The position numbers and the translations under genes are program-made. The notes beneath the pieces are model-generated. The model worked only from the letters and a program-made list of their open reading frames with translations. It did no database searches and was not told the origin of the DNA. 46,386 nucleotides of DNA from Flavobacteriales bacterium (lineage in GTDB: Bacteria; Bacteroidota; Bacteroidia; Flavobacteriales_G; JALEGO01), in NCBI GenBank assembly GCA_020629755.1, contig JAHDCS010000014.1, positions 1 to 46,386 of the forward strand, written 5' to 3'. Position 1 is the first letter of the stretch; each line of letters begins with the position of its first letter. Positions 25,174-34,753 of the stretch are shown here, piece by piece.

Positions 25174-26958
25174 CTAAAACTTAAACAGTTTCTTAGAAAA
25201 CTGTCGTTTTTCTTTTTCGGCTAAGGTTTTGTAAAATCCGTCTTGTTTTTTGAGTTGGTCGTGTGTGCCTTGTTGGATGATTTTTCCTTGGTCAAGTACA
25301 ATGATTTGATCGCAGTGCTTTACTCCTGCAATACGTTGAGAGATCATACAGAGGGTTTGTTGGTTGTTTTTTGAAAGAATCATCTGAAGTATTGATTGTT
25401 CGGTTTTAGTATCTACGGCAGACAAGCAATCATCAAAAAGTAAAATATGAGGGTTTTTAATGAGCCCTCTAGCAATAGAAATACGTTGCTTCTGACCACC
25501 AGATAAATTCACGCCTCTTTCACCCAAAAGGGTTTGATATCCCTTTGGCAATTGCTCAATTTCTGTGTGTATGCAGGCCTTTTGGGCTACCTGAATAACC
25601 CTCTTGTTTTTATCTTGACTATCCAGTAGGCCAAAGCCTATATTTTCTTCAATGGTGTCTGAAAACAAAAATACATCTTGAGGTACATATCCAATGTGAT
25701 CACGAAGTTCAGCATCAGAGAGTTCGGTGTAATTTGTGTGATCAATACATAAAGTGCCCGTGTCAAAGGCAATGGTTTTAGAAAGGATTTCTAACAGTGT
25801 GCTTTTGCCCGATCCGGTTTTGCCCACAATGCCCAATGAACTCCCTTTTGGGATGTTTAAACTGATATTATCTAGCGCTTTAATGCCAGTTTCAGGATAG
25901 GTATAGCTGGCATTTGAAATGGAAATGTCTCCAAATGTAAATGGACTTAGGCTTTTGCTACTTTGGTCTTTAATCGGATGTTGTAAAAAGGCATTCACGC
26001 GTTTGAAAGAAGCAAGTGCTCGTTGTGTTAGAGAAGTGACCCAACCTAGAGAGGCGACTGGCCAAGTTAACATATTTACATAGATAACAAACTCAGCGAT
26101 GTTTCCAGTACTCACTTCGCCTTTAATGGTTAGTTTTCCGCCAATGTAGATAGTGGCAATGGTGCTTAATCCAATCAATAAAATCATAAACGGATGAAAA
26201 AGGGCATTGGTTTTTGCTAAACTTAAAGCATAGGTTTTATAGGTTTCGCTTTCTGTTATAAAAGAGGAGATCCTTCTTTTTTCTATGTCAAATGCTTTTA
26301 TAACGCGAATGCCTGCAAATGTTTCTTGTGTATAGGTAGAAAGGTTAGAGAGTTGCCCTTGTACTTTTTCACTTTTTTTATGGATGGTTCTACTTACAAA
26401 ATAGATAGTAAGGGCTAAAAAGGGCAGTGGGGTTAAACAATATAATGAAAGCAAAGGGTGGATAGAGACCATGGTAGAAATCACCAAAATAAATAATACA
26501 ACTAAATTAATGCTATACATAATGGCAGGTCCAAAATACATGCGTATTCTTGAGATGTCTTCACTGATACGGTTCATCATATCGCCCGTGTTATTTTGTT
26601 TATAAAATTGAACAGGTAAAGCCTGGTAATGGCGATACAATTTATTTTTTAAATCAAATTCTACTTTTCTGGAGACCACAATAATGGTTTGCCGCGTGAG
26701 AAAAAGAAAAAAACCATTGATTAAAGCCGCTCCCACAATGTATAAACCATAGGTGCCGACAACTGGTAAAGCCTTTTCTATAAGTGCTTCTGTGGCTAAA
26801 TTTAGTTCAAGTATGCGGGTGATTTCATCAAATGACTTGCTGATAATACGCGCCGGAAAAAGCGCAAATATTTTAGAGAACACAATAAAAACAACGCCCA
26901 ATAATAAAGGCAATTTATAAGGCGCTAAATATCTATTTAATGCAAAGAAAGACGACAT
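25174..26958 (-). CDS. ABC exporter, fused membrane and ATPase domains (MsbA/LmrA type)
   Basis: The 594-residue half-transporter has six hydrophobic helices within about 15-310 and an ATPase domain (about 335-575). The ATPase carries Walker A GKTGSGKST (about 377-385), Q-loop VPQDVFLFSDT, signature LSGGQKQRISIARGL (about 488-502), Walker B ILLFDDCLSAVD and a switch position in MISQRIAG where Gln replaces the usual His. It should act as a homodimer exporting lipids or drugs. It is transcribed away from nusB, a common arrangement in this lineage. Confidence 0.93.
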   Translation of the reverse strand: MSSFFALNRYLAPYKLPLLLGVVFIVFSKIFALFPARIISKSFDEITRILELNLATEALIEKALPVVGTYGLYIVGAALINGFFLFLTRQTIIVVSRKVEFDLKNKLYRHYQALPVQFYKQNNTGDMMNRISEDISRIRMYFGPAIMYSINLVVLFILVISTMVSIHPLLSLYCLTPLPFLALTIYFVSRTIHKKSEKVQGQLSNLSTYTQETFAGIRVIKAFDIEKRRISSFITESETYKTYALSLAKTNALFHPFMILLIGLSTIATIYIGGKLTIKGEVSTGNIAEFVIYVNMLTWPVASLGWVTSLTQRALASFKRVNAFLQHPIKDQSSKSLSPFTFGDISISNASYTYPETGIKALDNISLNIPKGSSLGIVGKTGSGKSTLLEILSKTIAFDTGTLCIDHTNYTELSDAELRDHIGYVPQDVFLFSDTIEENIGFGLLDSQDKNKRVIQVAQKACIHTEIEQLPKGYQTLLGERGVNLSGGQKQRISIARGLIKNPHILLFDDCLSAVDTKTEQSILQMILSKNNQQTLCMISQRIAGVKHCDQIIVLDQGKIIQQGTHDQLKKQDGFYKTLAEKEKRQFSKKLFKF

Positions 26959-26968
26959 ACGATCCCTC

Positions 26969-26976
26969 CAAAGTTA
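26969..26976 (-). promoter_or_regulatory. -7 box of Bacteroidota type (TAACTTTG)
   Basis: The minus strand reads TAACTTTG, matching TAnnTTTG, 10 bases before the ABC exporter ATG. No clear -33 TTTG is seen at the usual distance. Confidence 0.3.
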
Positions 26977-27073
26977 GAGATAAAACTGTTCTTATCCGAT
27001 GCTGAAATTAAATATAAAGAACTATTGACTTGTGCACCTCCAGTATGTACCTTTACGCACAAGTTCTTTTTGT

Positions 27074-28036
27074 ATGATAACGCGTAGATATATTAGAGTT
27101 AAAGCATTTCAGGCCCTTTATGCTTGGTTTCAAAACCAAACCATTAAACCGCTGGCTTTGCAAAAAAATGCAGACACCTCATGTGAGAACATTCGCGAAT
27201 TATACGCTTTAATTTTACTCTTATTTGTAGAGCTTAAAATAAATTATGAATTAAAGCTCAAGAAAAATAAGCAGAAGAAATTACCAACCCACCAAGACTT
27301 AAACCCTTCAATGCGATTTTTAGAGAATCCCTTTCTTTTGCTCATCAATAGAAATATCCCCCTAAAAAAAATAACAGAAGAAAAAAAACTGAGTTGGTCA
27401 GACCATCAGGGGCTTATTCGTCAGATGCTGCAGCAATTTTTAAGCACCAAAGAGTATGAGGATTATATGCGATTTCCTGAGCCCTCTTTAGATGACCATC
27501 GAGAGATTTTGCTTTTCTTTTTACAAGACATTGTGGCAACCAACCAGAATGTATATGCCATTACAGATGCCTTAAATATCTCATGGCACGACGATATTTC
27601 TTTTGTTTTAGAATTGGTTAATCAAACCCTTTCGCTAGTGAACTTGACAAATAAGCCAAGTTTTTTGCTTGCTGACGGGGTTTTTAAAAACAAGGATGAC
27701 CGCTCTTTTTTGCATGAATTAATGGCGGGTGTGTTAGAGCATCAGGCAGAAAATGCCAAGCGAATTAAGCAATTGGCAGAGAATTGGGAGTATGAGCGTA
27801 TTGCGCTTATTGATCGCATTATTTTGCAAATGGGGCTTACTGAATGCATGTGTTTTGAGTCTATTCCTCTGAAAGTGACCATCAATGAATATTTAGACCT
27901 AGCCAAAACCTACAGTTCTGAAAAAAGCCATGTATTTATTAATGGTATTTTAGACAAGGCCATTGCAGACCTAAATAAAGAGGGTAAAATCAAAAAAATC
28001 GGAAGAGGATTACTTGACCAAAAAATAGGCGGATGA
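27074..28036 (+). CDS. nusB: Transcription antitermination factor NusB
   Basis: I place the start at ATG 27074 (MITRRYIRVKAFQALYAWF), the usual start of Bacteroidota NusB proteins; the longer frame adds 14 unrelated residues. The protein has about 320 residues, much longer than the 140 of E. coli NusB. This is normal for the phylum, which has a middle insertion before the conserved C-terminal NusB fold (about 200-310: LMAGVLEH, ENWEYERIALIDRIILQMGLTE, and INEYLDLAKTYSSEKSHVFINGILD). It binds boxA RNA with NusE/S10 and promotes rRNA transcription. The downstream gene overlaps its stop by 4 bp. Confidence 0.95.
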   Translation: MITRRYIRVKAFQALYAWFQNQTIKPLALQKNADTSCENIRELYALILLLFVELKINYELKLKKNKQKKLPTHQDLNPSMRFLENPFLLLINRNIPLKKITEEKKLSWSDHQGLIRQMLQQFLSTKEYEDYMRFPEPSLDDHREILLFFLQDIVATNQNVYAITDALNISWHDDISFVLELVNQTLSLVNLTNKPSFLLADGVFKNKDDRSFLHELMAGVLEHQAENAKRIKQLAENWEYERIALIDRIILQMGLTECMCFESIPLKVTINEYLDLAKTYSSEKSHVFINGILDKAIADLNKEGKIKKIGRGLLDQKIGG

Positions 28037-28479
28037 AAAACAAGCGTACTTTTTTTATACATATAACACTATTGGCGTTGTTTACTATAATTAATGCGCA
28101 TAGCTCATGCCATGGGTTATCTACACAACATAACTCTGAAGATGTATGTGACCAAAGTTTTTATGGCTATCACTTTTCTAAGTCGGCTGAAAATTGGTTA
28201 ACTGATTTTGTAAGAGAAAAAGATCCTGAATTTGATCATTATTTTATGGAGGGATATGTATTTAATAATCAAGTCTACCTATTTGTTGAGGTTTCATCTG
28301 ATTACACAGGGGGCAAGCAACTTTATGCAATGGATTGTAATGGGCAAATATTGTACGATCATGTAGGCTCAGATTTTAATCAAGCGCAAGGATTTGTAAG
28401 CAATCTTCTTGATGAACCTGGCAATGTATTTAATCAAGAAAATCAGATCTGGGTGTATTACCCCAATTGTTGTTATTAA
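28033..28479 (+). CDS. Secreted hypothetical protein coupled to nusB
   Basis: This 148-residue protein begins with a signal peptide (hydrophobic about 8-22, then SSC) and has cysteines at about 26, 39, 105, 146 and 147. The core repeats a pattern of short strands (YVFNNQVYLFVEVSSDYTGGKQLYAMDCNGQILYD), as seen in small secreted Bacteroidota proteins. I cannot assign a family. Its ATG overlaps the nusB stop (ATGA), so translation is probably coupled, an odd pairing for a secreted protein and an antitermination factor. Confidence 0.7.
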   Translation: MKNKRTFFIHITLLALFTIINAHSSCHGLSTQHNSEDVCDQSFYGYHFSKSAENWLTDFVREKDPEFDHYFMEGYVFNNQVYLFVEVSSDYTGGKQLYAMDCNGQILYDHVGSDFNQAQGFVSNLLDEPGNVFNQENQIWVYYPNCCY

Positions 28480-28500
28480 ACGGATTTACGGATAAGAATC

Positions 28501-30657
28501 TTATTGAATGATATCTAGTTCGTTTATCAGATAATCCATGCCTCCGAGTTTGTCAATTAAAAATAAGACATAGCGAATATCAACGGAGATGTTTCTGCAG
28601 ATGTCTGGATTAAAATAAAAATCACTCATGGTACTTTCCCAGCTTCTATCAAAGTTGATGCCGATCAGTTCACCGTTTTTATTTAATACAGGGCTGCCAG
28701 AATTTCCGCCAGTAGTATGGTTGGTGGCAATAAAACAGGTATTGACATAATCTTTGCCATAGGGCGCAAAATCCTTAGCGCTTAGCACTTTTTTTACAGG
28801 CTCTATTAAGGTGTATTCTGGATTGTTCATGTTTTGTTGGTGTTTTTCTAAAAGTGACGCAGTGGTAGTGAAATACGACACATCTTTGCCCTGGTAATTT
28901 GTGTAGCCATCTACCTCTCCATAGGCTAAGCGCAGCGTACTATTGGCATTAGGATAGAATTTTTGTTCAGGAAAAAGAGACATTAAGGCCTTCATATATT
29001 GGCGGTCTAAGGCCTGAATCTTTTTTTGTATGGGTGCTCTTAACGTTAAGATGGCATTATAATGATTGCGATGATCACGAATGAATTGAAAGGCTAAATC
29101 TTGTTCTAGGGCCTCTTTTACCTTTTTATACGTTGTTTTTGAAGGTTTATCCATCCACTTTTGTAGTTGTGTGGTATTGGTAATAATACTTTTTTGATAA
29201 AAGGCCTCATACAAAGCTTCTGGTGAAAGGTCTTTGTGTTGCTCTAAAAAATGTTTTGAAAATCTAAAGGCATCAAAATCGGTAGAGGCATTAAGATGCT
29301 CTTTACTTAAAGATAAGATGCTTAAAAACGCTTCTTTTTCAAGGGCTTTATTTTTTTTAGGGCTCATAAGCATTTGGTTTGATTTTTCAAGTTGAGCCAG
29401 TAGCAATCCAAGCTTATCTGTATTTGTGTCTTCTTCAATATTTTGAAGAGATAATGGAAAAGAGAGCACTTGCATCATTTGTTTTGATTCATAGAGATAA
29501 ACCAGTTCTTTGGCTATCGGGATGTAGTCTACATGGAGTTTATTCAGCGAATCAATGATGCTTTTTACCTTGTGATTTTTGGAAGGAGCGTCTCTTTGAA
29601 CGGCTTGCTTTTGCAATGTTTTTTTAATTGTGGATATCCCTACTTTATCTAACCCCATTTGTTGCCCCTTCATTTTTTTATAATAATTGGCCACACGGTT
29701 GTATTTAGAGGTGTAATTCAACATGTCTGCATTAGAGGCGTTCATGTATTTTGAGAGGATGTCTAGGTATGTTTTTCTGTAGGCCATCCGCAAGGGATTG
29801 GCATGTTGGGTGTAAACCTCAACACCTTTATTGGTTTCGTATTGCATGGTGCGTCCAGGAAATCCATAGACCATAGTGAAATCACCTTGGTTGATGCCAG
29901 AGAGGTTAATTTTAAAGTGTTTTTTAGACTGAAAAGGGATGTTAGAGGGGCTATATGTGCTGGGTTTATTCAAAGAATCTGCATAAATTCTAAAGACGGA
30001 AAAGTCGCCAGAATGTCTGGGCCACATCCAATTGTCGCTCTCGCGGCCAAATTCGCCAATGCATCTAGGTGGAGCGGCGACTAAACGGATGTCTTTGAAG
30101 GTTTTTAACGTGATAAAATAAAAAGCATTTCCCTGATAGAAGGGCAAGATTAAATATTCATAGAAGGGTTGTTTGCGAATTTTAGCATGAAAGGCACTAA
30201 TGTTTGCTCCAGCAATAGAATCTCTTTGCGCTTCACTCATTTGCGGATCAATCCCTTTTAAGACCATTTGGGTCACCTCTTGATAGCTTTCTACAACAGA
30301 TACTTTTAAACCAGGATTAGGCTTTTCTTCGCTCATGTTTTTTGCCCAGAAACCGTTGTTTAAGTAGTCATTGATGGTATCGCTATGCTTTACTACATAA
30401 GAGTAACCGCAGTGATGATTGGTGAAGATTAATCCTTGCTCTGAAACAATTTCGCCTGTGCATCCCCCCCCAAACAAAACCACAGCATCTTTTAAACTTC
30501 CTGGGTCTGAAGAAAAAATATCAGAATAAGAAATCTCTAAGCCTTTTAGTTTTAACAAAGACGAATCTACCTTTGAAGGAATCCACATGCCCTTGTCTGC
30601 ATATAGATTTACACAAACTATAAAAAAGGCCAACAGAGAAAAAAGTTGTTTTTTCAT
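28501..30657 (-). CDS. S46-family dipeptidyl-peptidase, DPP11-like
   Basis: I place the start at 30657 (MKKQLFSLLAFF), which gives a proper signal peptide; a -7 box at 30678-30685 lies inside the longer frame. The mature enzyme is a chymotrypsin-fold S46 peptidase of about 718 residues. His is in LIFTNHHCGYSYV and Ser653 in GGNSGSPVLN, each at the family's position. Residues 669-674 read FDRSWE. Arg at this place (Arg673 in Porphyromonas gingivalis DPP11) selects Asp/Glu at P1, whereas DPP7 has Gly. It is predicted to release acidic dipeptides in the periplasm. Confidence 0.92.
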   Translation of the reverse strand: MKKQLFSLLAFFIVCVNLYADKGMWIPSKVDSSLLKLKGLEISYSDIFSSDPGSLKDAVVLFGGGCTGEIVSEQGLIFTNHHCGYSYVVKHSDTINDYLNNGFWAKNMSEEKPNPGLKVSVVESYQEVTQMVLKGIDPQMSEAQRDSIAGANISAFHAKIRKQPFYEYLILPFYQGNAFYFITLKTFKDIRLVAAPPRCIGEFGRESDNWMWPRHSGDFSVFRIYADSLNKPSTYSPSNIPFQSKKHFKINLSGINQGDFTMVYGFPGRTMQYETNKGVEVYTQHANPLRMAYRKTYLDILSKYMNASNADMLNYTSKYNRVANYYKKMKGQQMGLDKVGISTIKKTLQKQAVQRDAPSKNHKVKSIIDSLNKLHVDYIPIAKELVYLYESKQMMQVLSFPLSLQNIEEDTNTDKLGLLLAQLEKSNQMLMSPKKNKALEKEAFLSILSLSKEHLNASTDFDAFRFSKHFLEQHKDLSPEALYEAFYQKSIITNTTQLQKWMDKPSKTTYKKVKEALEQDLAFQFIRDHRNHYNAILTLRAPIQKKIQALDRQYMKALMSLFPEQKFYPNANSTLRLAYGEVDGYTNYQGKDVSYFTTTASLLEKHQQNMNNPEYTLIEPVKKVLSAKDFAPYGKDYVNTCFIATNHTTGGNSGSPVLNKNGELIGINFDRSWESTMSDFYFNPDICRNISVDIRYVLFLIDKLGGMDYLINELDIIQ

Positions 30658-30677
30658 CACATTTAAAAATTGAATGG

Positions 30678-30685
30678 CAAAATTA
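30678..30685 (-). promoter_or_regulatory. -7 box of Bacteroidota type (TAATTTTG)
   Basis: The minus strand reads TAATTTTG, 20 bases before the ATG at 30657 of the S46 peptidase. It supports that start over an upstream one at 30738. Confidence 0.4.
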
Positions 30686-30780
30686 AGTAATCTATTTCGC
30701 ACTGAATTGTATTTAAAAAAATGTTTAAAACTTATCATAAAATCTCAGATCAGTGCGCAAAGTCTCATCTGCAAACCCTT

Positions 30781-30788
30781 TAAATTTG
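30781..30788 (+). promoter_or_regulatory. -7 box of Bacteroidota type (TAAATTTG)
   Basis: TAAATTTG lies 22 bases before the ATG of the 30811 gene and matches TAnnTTTG. No convincing -33 element is seen. Confidence 0.4.
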
Positions 30789-30810
30789 TAAGGCAATTTT
30801 ATTTGCATCT

Positions 30811-33012
30811 ATGATTAGACAGAATGCGTTTTTCTTTTTGTTCTTAATGGCCCATTTTTTTGGCTTACTGCACGCACAAACACCATCTGTTTTAGTCATC
30901 AATGAAATTTCTCAAGGAGCCTCTGGGGCACAAGAGTATATTGAACTTTTAGTGGCAGGCACACCCAGTTGTCAGGGCGATAATTGCAAAGATTTAAGAG
31001 GGATTATAATAGATGACAACAATGGGTTTTATGGCAGTGGCTCAGGAACAGGAATAGCGCAAGGAGCAGTACGGTTTTCAAATGATCCGTTTTGGTCTTG
31101 TGTGCCTTATGGTACACTGATTACCTTTTACAACGATTTAGATGTAAATCCCAGCATGCCACCCATTGATACGGATGCAAGTGATTATACTCTCACACTT
31201 CCAATTAGCTCATCTTTAATGGATGGGCATGAGTTTTTGCCAAGTGCGTCTTCGGCCATATACGCGTCTACAGGATGGGTTAACGCCGGGGCCTTGTGGC
31301 AATACATTGGAATGAGTAATGCCTCAGATGCATTTCAAATTATAGAAAACGGGGTAGTCGTTTCATCTGTGAGCTGGGGCACAAACTTAGGTGGACAAAT
31401 TCAATTTTTCACGCCTGCCTCAGGGCTTACATTTTACAATGCGGCCAATGATTTTTCAGCACAAAATGCTTGGCATTTTGAGCCGGTGGCCTCTTCGGAA
31501 TCGCCCTCAGATTTTAATTCTTCTGCCAATCAATCATGGATCGAGCAAATGCGAGAAACCCCTGAAGGTCCTGAACTAACACTTTTAGAAACTCTGTCTG
31601 ATTGCAATGGGTTGTGTAACGGATCTCTATCCCTTGAGGTGCAATCTTCAGCAGCCTATCAGGTCTACTGGTCGAATGGTCAGGTAACAGAACAAATAGA
31701 TGGGTTATGTGCTGGCACATATAGTGTTTCAGCGACGGATGCTTTAGGTTGTGAGCAAATAGATTCATTTTTAGTAGAATCGTCTGCCTTACATTTTCAA
31801 ACGCAAGTCACTAATCAACACCAATGTGCCAGTGCTTGTGATGCTTCTATTGCCTTGCAAGTAGATCCGTTGGTAAACGTGTTTTGGGCAGATGGGGTAA
31901 CTGCGTTTAATCGTACTGATTTATGTGCAGATGTTTACCGCTATACCCTTACAGACCAAAATGGATGTATGCACGAAGATTCAGTCACCATAACGGCATC
32001 TTTACCACCTGTCTTTACCACCGATATTCAACCGACAGATTGTTTTTCGTCTAATGGTGAAATTTGTTTGGGCCTAGACCCTGTTTCGTCTTCTCTTTTT
32101 ATGGAGTGGTCTTCTGGAGCTCAAACGCCTTGTGTTTCGCAGCTAGAAAGCGGATCTTATACGGTTAGCTTAACCGATGATTCTGGTTGCGTGTTTCAGC
32201 ACAGCTATCATGTACCTTTAGATTCTCCTTTAGTTGACGATTTTTTCATTGACCAAACAACAGGCTGTGCCCCACATCCATTTTCTATTCCAAATAATTT
32301 ACCTGAAAATACAGAGTTAAACTGGGATTTACCTCCAGGTGTAGTCGCTTTAAATGATTCTGAATTTGTCGCGTATCAAAATGTGTCTGACATTCTTATG
32401 GGAGAACTTCAAATCGGACTTTGCACCTTAGATGTACAAACTGTAAATGCGCTTGATGTGGTAGAGCCTCCAGACTTAGAGATCAGCTATCAAATAAATG
32501 ATTTACAACCTCAAGATGTTGTGTTTACTGCGCGCAGTAATTGGGAGGTTGAATTAGATTCTTTTGGGGTGGATGGGTTTATCATAGACCAGAGTTTGAC
32601 TGAATTCTCTTGGCGACATGTTTTTGATTCATCTGGGGTGTATAACGCTTGTGTTTATGCGCATTCAAATCGTTTGGGTTGCCCAACAAGTGCCTGTGCA
32701 GAGGTATATGTTGATCGCCCTAAATTTTATTATTACCTCCCCAATGCCTTTAGTCCGAATCAGAATACTGTAAATGAAACATTTGGGCCAAAAATAACCT
32801 CTGAAAAGATCCAAGATTATGTGTTTAAAATATTTGATCGCTGGGGGGGATTGGTTTTTATTTCAAGAAGCGCACAAGTAGAATGGCAAGGCCAAAAACA
32901 ATTTACAACAGATCAGGTGCCTCAAGGGATGTATCTTTGGACTTTGGAATTTACTGAAGAGCAAAGCCAAACATGGGTGCAAGACGAAGGTTTTGTATTT
33001 TTGATTCGTTAG
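30811..33012 (+). CDS. Secreted multidomain protein with T9SS type B (gliding-type) C-terminal domain
   Basis: The 733-residue protein has a signal peptide (about 1-22, ending LHAQ). A lamin-tail-like domain follows (VLVINEISQGASGAQEYIEL, about 27-46). Two or three SprB-like repeats come next (YQVYWSNGQ, LCAGTYSVSATDALGC, then similar units to about 470). The end is a CHU_C domain (about 645-733): YLPNAFSPNQNTVNETF, FDRWGGLVF and VPQGMYLWTLEF. It should be exported by the type IX system and attached to the cell surface or released. Regularly spaced Cys pairs suggest disulfides. It is divergent from the S46 peptidase gene. Confidence 0.9.
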   Translation: MIRQNAFFFLFLMAHFFGLLHAQTPSVLVINEISQGASGAQEYIELLVAGTPSCQGDNCKDLRGIIIDDNNGFYGSGSGTGIAQGAVRFSNDPFWSCVPYGTLITFYNDLDVNPSMPPIDTDASDYTLTLPISSSLMDGHEFLPSASSAIYASTGWVNAGALWQYIGMSNASDAFQIIENGVVVSSVSWGTNLGGQIQFFTPASGLTFYNAANDFSAQNAWHFEPVASSESPSDFNSSANQSWIEQMRETPEGPELTLLETLSDCNGLCNGSLSLEVQSSAAYQVYWSNGQVTEQIDGLCAGTYSVSATDALGCEQIDSFLVESSALHFQTQVTNQHQCASACDASIALQVDPLVNVFWADGVTAFNRTDLCADVYRYTLTDQNGCMHEDSVTITASLPPVFTTDIQPTDCFSSNGEICLGLDPVSSSLFMEWSSGAQTPCVSQLESGSYTVSLTDDSGCVFQHSYHVPLDSPLVDDFFIDQTTGCAPHPFSIPNNLPENTELNWDLPPGVVALNDSEFVAYQNVSDILMGELQIGLCTLDVQTVNALDVVEPPDLEISYQINDLQPQDVVFTARSNWEVELDSFGVDGFIIDQSLTEFSWRHVFDSSGVYNACVYAHSNRLGCPTSACAEVYVDRPKFYYYLPNAFSPNQNTVNETFGPKITSEKIQDYVFKIFDRWGGLVFISRSAQVEWQGQKQFTTDQVPQGMYLWTLEFTEEQSQTWVQDEGFVFLIR

Positions 33013-33053
33013 AGGGAGGAGTTACTGTTTCAACTCAAAAAAGAGCAATCCTT

Positions 33054-33383
33054 TTACATGTCAATACTCGACAATAGGTTGTCAATTTTATTTATGAGGT
33101 GTTCTTTTTCTGCGTCTTGGGTATTCTCAAGTAAGCCATTGTTTGATGAAGGTTGTGGGTTTGGTGAAACCTCTTCTTTTTTATCGAGTGCGTCTACTTT
33201 ATATCGAAAAACCAACATAGATAATAAATCTTGTTTGTCTGAGGATGCACCAAATGATTTTTGTAAAGCCTTAAGATCTTTATTGATATTTTCTTGCGCC
33301 TCTATGGCCACCTTTACTTCAGAGGCTTCTACCTGCAAAGGATATACTCTGCCTGCAATGGTAATTTCTATGCGTTTACTCAT
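33054..33383 (-). CDS. zapA: Cell division protein ZapA
   Basis: With the start at ATG 33383 (MSKRIEITIAGRVYPLQV) the protein has 109 residues and the ZapA layout: an N-terminal alpha/beta head (about 1-50) ending LKALQKSFG, then a long helix that would form the coiled-coil dimer. ZapA bundles FtsZ filaments at midcell. The upstream ten residues of the longer frame do not fit the family. It overlaps the preceding coiled-coil gene by 8 bp, the arrangement commonly seen beside zapA in this phylum. Confidence 0.9.
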   Translation of the reverse strand: MSKRIEITIAGRVYPLQVEASEVKVAIEAQENINKDLKALQKSFGASSDKQDLLSMLVFRYKVDALDKKEEVSPNPQPSSNNGLLENTQDAEKEHLINKIDNLLSSIDM

Positions 33384-33594
33384 TCTGAGATAGTTTTTTG
33401 ATAAGAAGGTCAATTTTAGTCAGAGCACTATCTATTTCTTGGGCCTGCTGCGCTTGAGAAGTAGAGTTGCTAGGCGCCTTTGAAATGCTATCTTGGATTT
33501 CTTTTTTTAAAAGACTGTTCTCTTCTTTAAGGGCGCTATAGGCAGCACTTAATTTTTTAACTCTAGAGAGAATATTTTCAAGGTTTACACTCAT
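33376..33594 (-). CDS. Small coiled-coil protein upstream of zapA
   Basis: This 72-residue protein is almost entirely helical, with heptad-like spacing at both ends (VKKLSAAYSALKEENSLLKKEI, and IDSALTKIDLLIKKLSQ). A Ser/Gln/Ala-rich hinge lies in the middle. It resembles ZapB in size and nature but I see no defining motif. The 8-bp overlap with zapA suggests coupled translation and a shared division role, perhaps as a ZapA partner. Confidence 0.75.
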   Translation of the reverse strand: MSVNLENILSRVKKLSAAYSALKEENSLLKKEIQDSISKAPSNSTSQAQQAQEIDSALTKIDLLIKKLSQNE

Positions 33595-33629
33595 TAAAAA
33601 TAAAAGTATAAAATTCTCTGCGCTTTATC

Positions 33630-34742
33630 GTGATAATCTCTTTAAATTTACCTTCCCTTAGACGCTTTACATTGGCAAAAAAAAGAAATAAAATAAGTTA
33701 TGTTCGCCTTTTATTAGACCCTAAGCGTTACATTGTTGTTTCTTTGCTTTCACTTGGTGTAGCATTCTATTTAATTTACACTCAGGTTGATTTTAACACC
33801 CTTGTTCAAACACCATTAACGTTTAAGTTAGGGCTTTGCCTTTTAGGAGCTGTGGTGTGTTTGGCTATTAGAGTATTAGCCTACATGTGGCGGTTGAGAA
33901 TCTTAACCTATCAGCAAATTTCTTGGCGAAATGTATTTCAAGTGGTTTTTATGTGGGAATTCACCTCAGCCATTACCCCTTCAGCAGTAGGTGGGGCGCC
34001 TGTGGCTATTTATTATTTAACCAAAGAAGGACTAAGCGGAGGTAAAAGCACTGCTGCAGTGATGCTTACTGCCCTTTTAGATGAGGTCTTTTTTATTGTG
34101 ATGCTGCCGATTTGTTATTTTTTCATGAAAGGAAACCTGTTTCCGTCAGCTGCTGATTTTTCTATACTAGAAGGGGTAAAGTATGTTTTTTTTACAAGCT
34201 ATTTTCTTATTGTGCTTTATGCCATAGTTATCAGTTATGGCCTTTTAGTAAATCCGGTATTGCTCAAAAAAGTACTGATGAATTTGTTTAAATTACCCTT
34301 TTTAAAACGCTGGCAATCTAGTATCGATAAAGTAACCAATGATATTGTGGTGTCTTCAAAAGAGATCAAAAACAAATCATTTTCTTTCTGGACCTCAGCC
34401 ATAACAGCCACCTTTACCTCATGGACCGCACGTTTTATTTTGGTAAACTTTTTAATTCTTGGGATTAGCCAAGTCCCCTTAGATCATTTTTTAATTTACG
34501 CACGCCAACTGGTGATGTGGGTAGTGATGTTAATTAGTCCAACACCCGGAAGTAGCGGTGTGGCCGAAATAGCTTTTGATGTGTATTTGCATGAGTTTAT
34601 CCCTAAAGGGATGAGTGGCATTTTAGCTATTATTTGGCGAATACTAAGCTATTATTTCTATATTATAATGGGTTTTATTGTATTGCCTCGCTGGTTAAAG
34701 CGCGTGCTGATTAAACGAAATTTAATACGCTTTAAATCTTAA
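33630..34742 (+). CDS. YbhN/UPF0104-type flippase-like membrane protein
   Basis: This 370-residue protein has about eight helices and the lysylphosphatidylglycerol-synthase-type membrane domain: WEFTSAITPSAVGGAPVAIYYL (about 110-131) and the C-terminal SPTPGSSGVAEIAF (about 301-314). The family is thought to move lipids or lipid-linked sugars across the membrane. No ATG fits the N-terminus; the frame opens with GTG at 33630, and a TTG before AKKRNK is an alternative. It precedes the PLP enzyme gene by 11 bp. Only 35 bp separate it from the divergent zap genes. Confidence 0.85.
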   Translation: MIISLNLPSLRRFTLAKKRNKISYVRLLLDPKRYIVVSLLSLGVAFYLIYTQVDFNTLVQTPLTFKLGLCLLGAVVCLAIRVLAYMWRLRILTYQQISWRNVFQVVFMWEFTSAITPSAVGGAPVAIYYLTKEGLSGGKSTAAVMLTALLDEVFFIVMLPICYFFMKGNLFPSAADFSILEGVKYVFFTSYFLIVLYAIVISYGLLVNPVLLKKVLMNLFKLPFLKRWQSSIDKVTNDIVVSSKEIKNKSFSFWTSAITATFTSWTARFILVNFLILGISQVPLDHFLIYARQLVMWVVMLISPTPGSSGVAEIAFDVYLHEFIPKGMSGILAIIWRILSYYFYIIMGFIVLPRWLKRVLIKRNLIRFKS

Positions 34743-34753
34743 AATAATTTACA

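Noticed and set aside
33013-33053. 6S RNA beside zapA
   Set aside because: The gap after zapA is only about 40 bp, too short for a 6S RNA.
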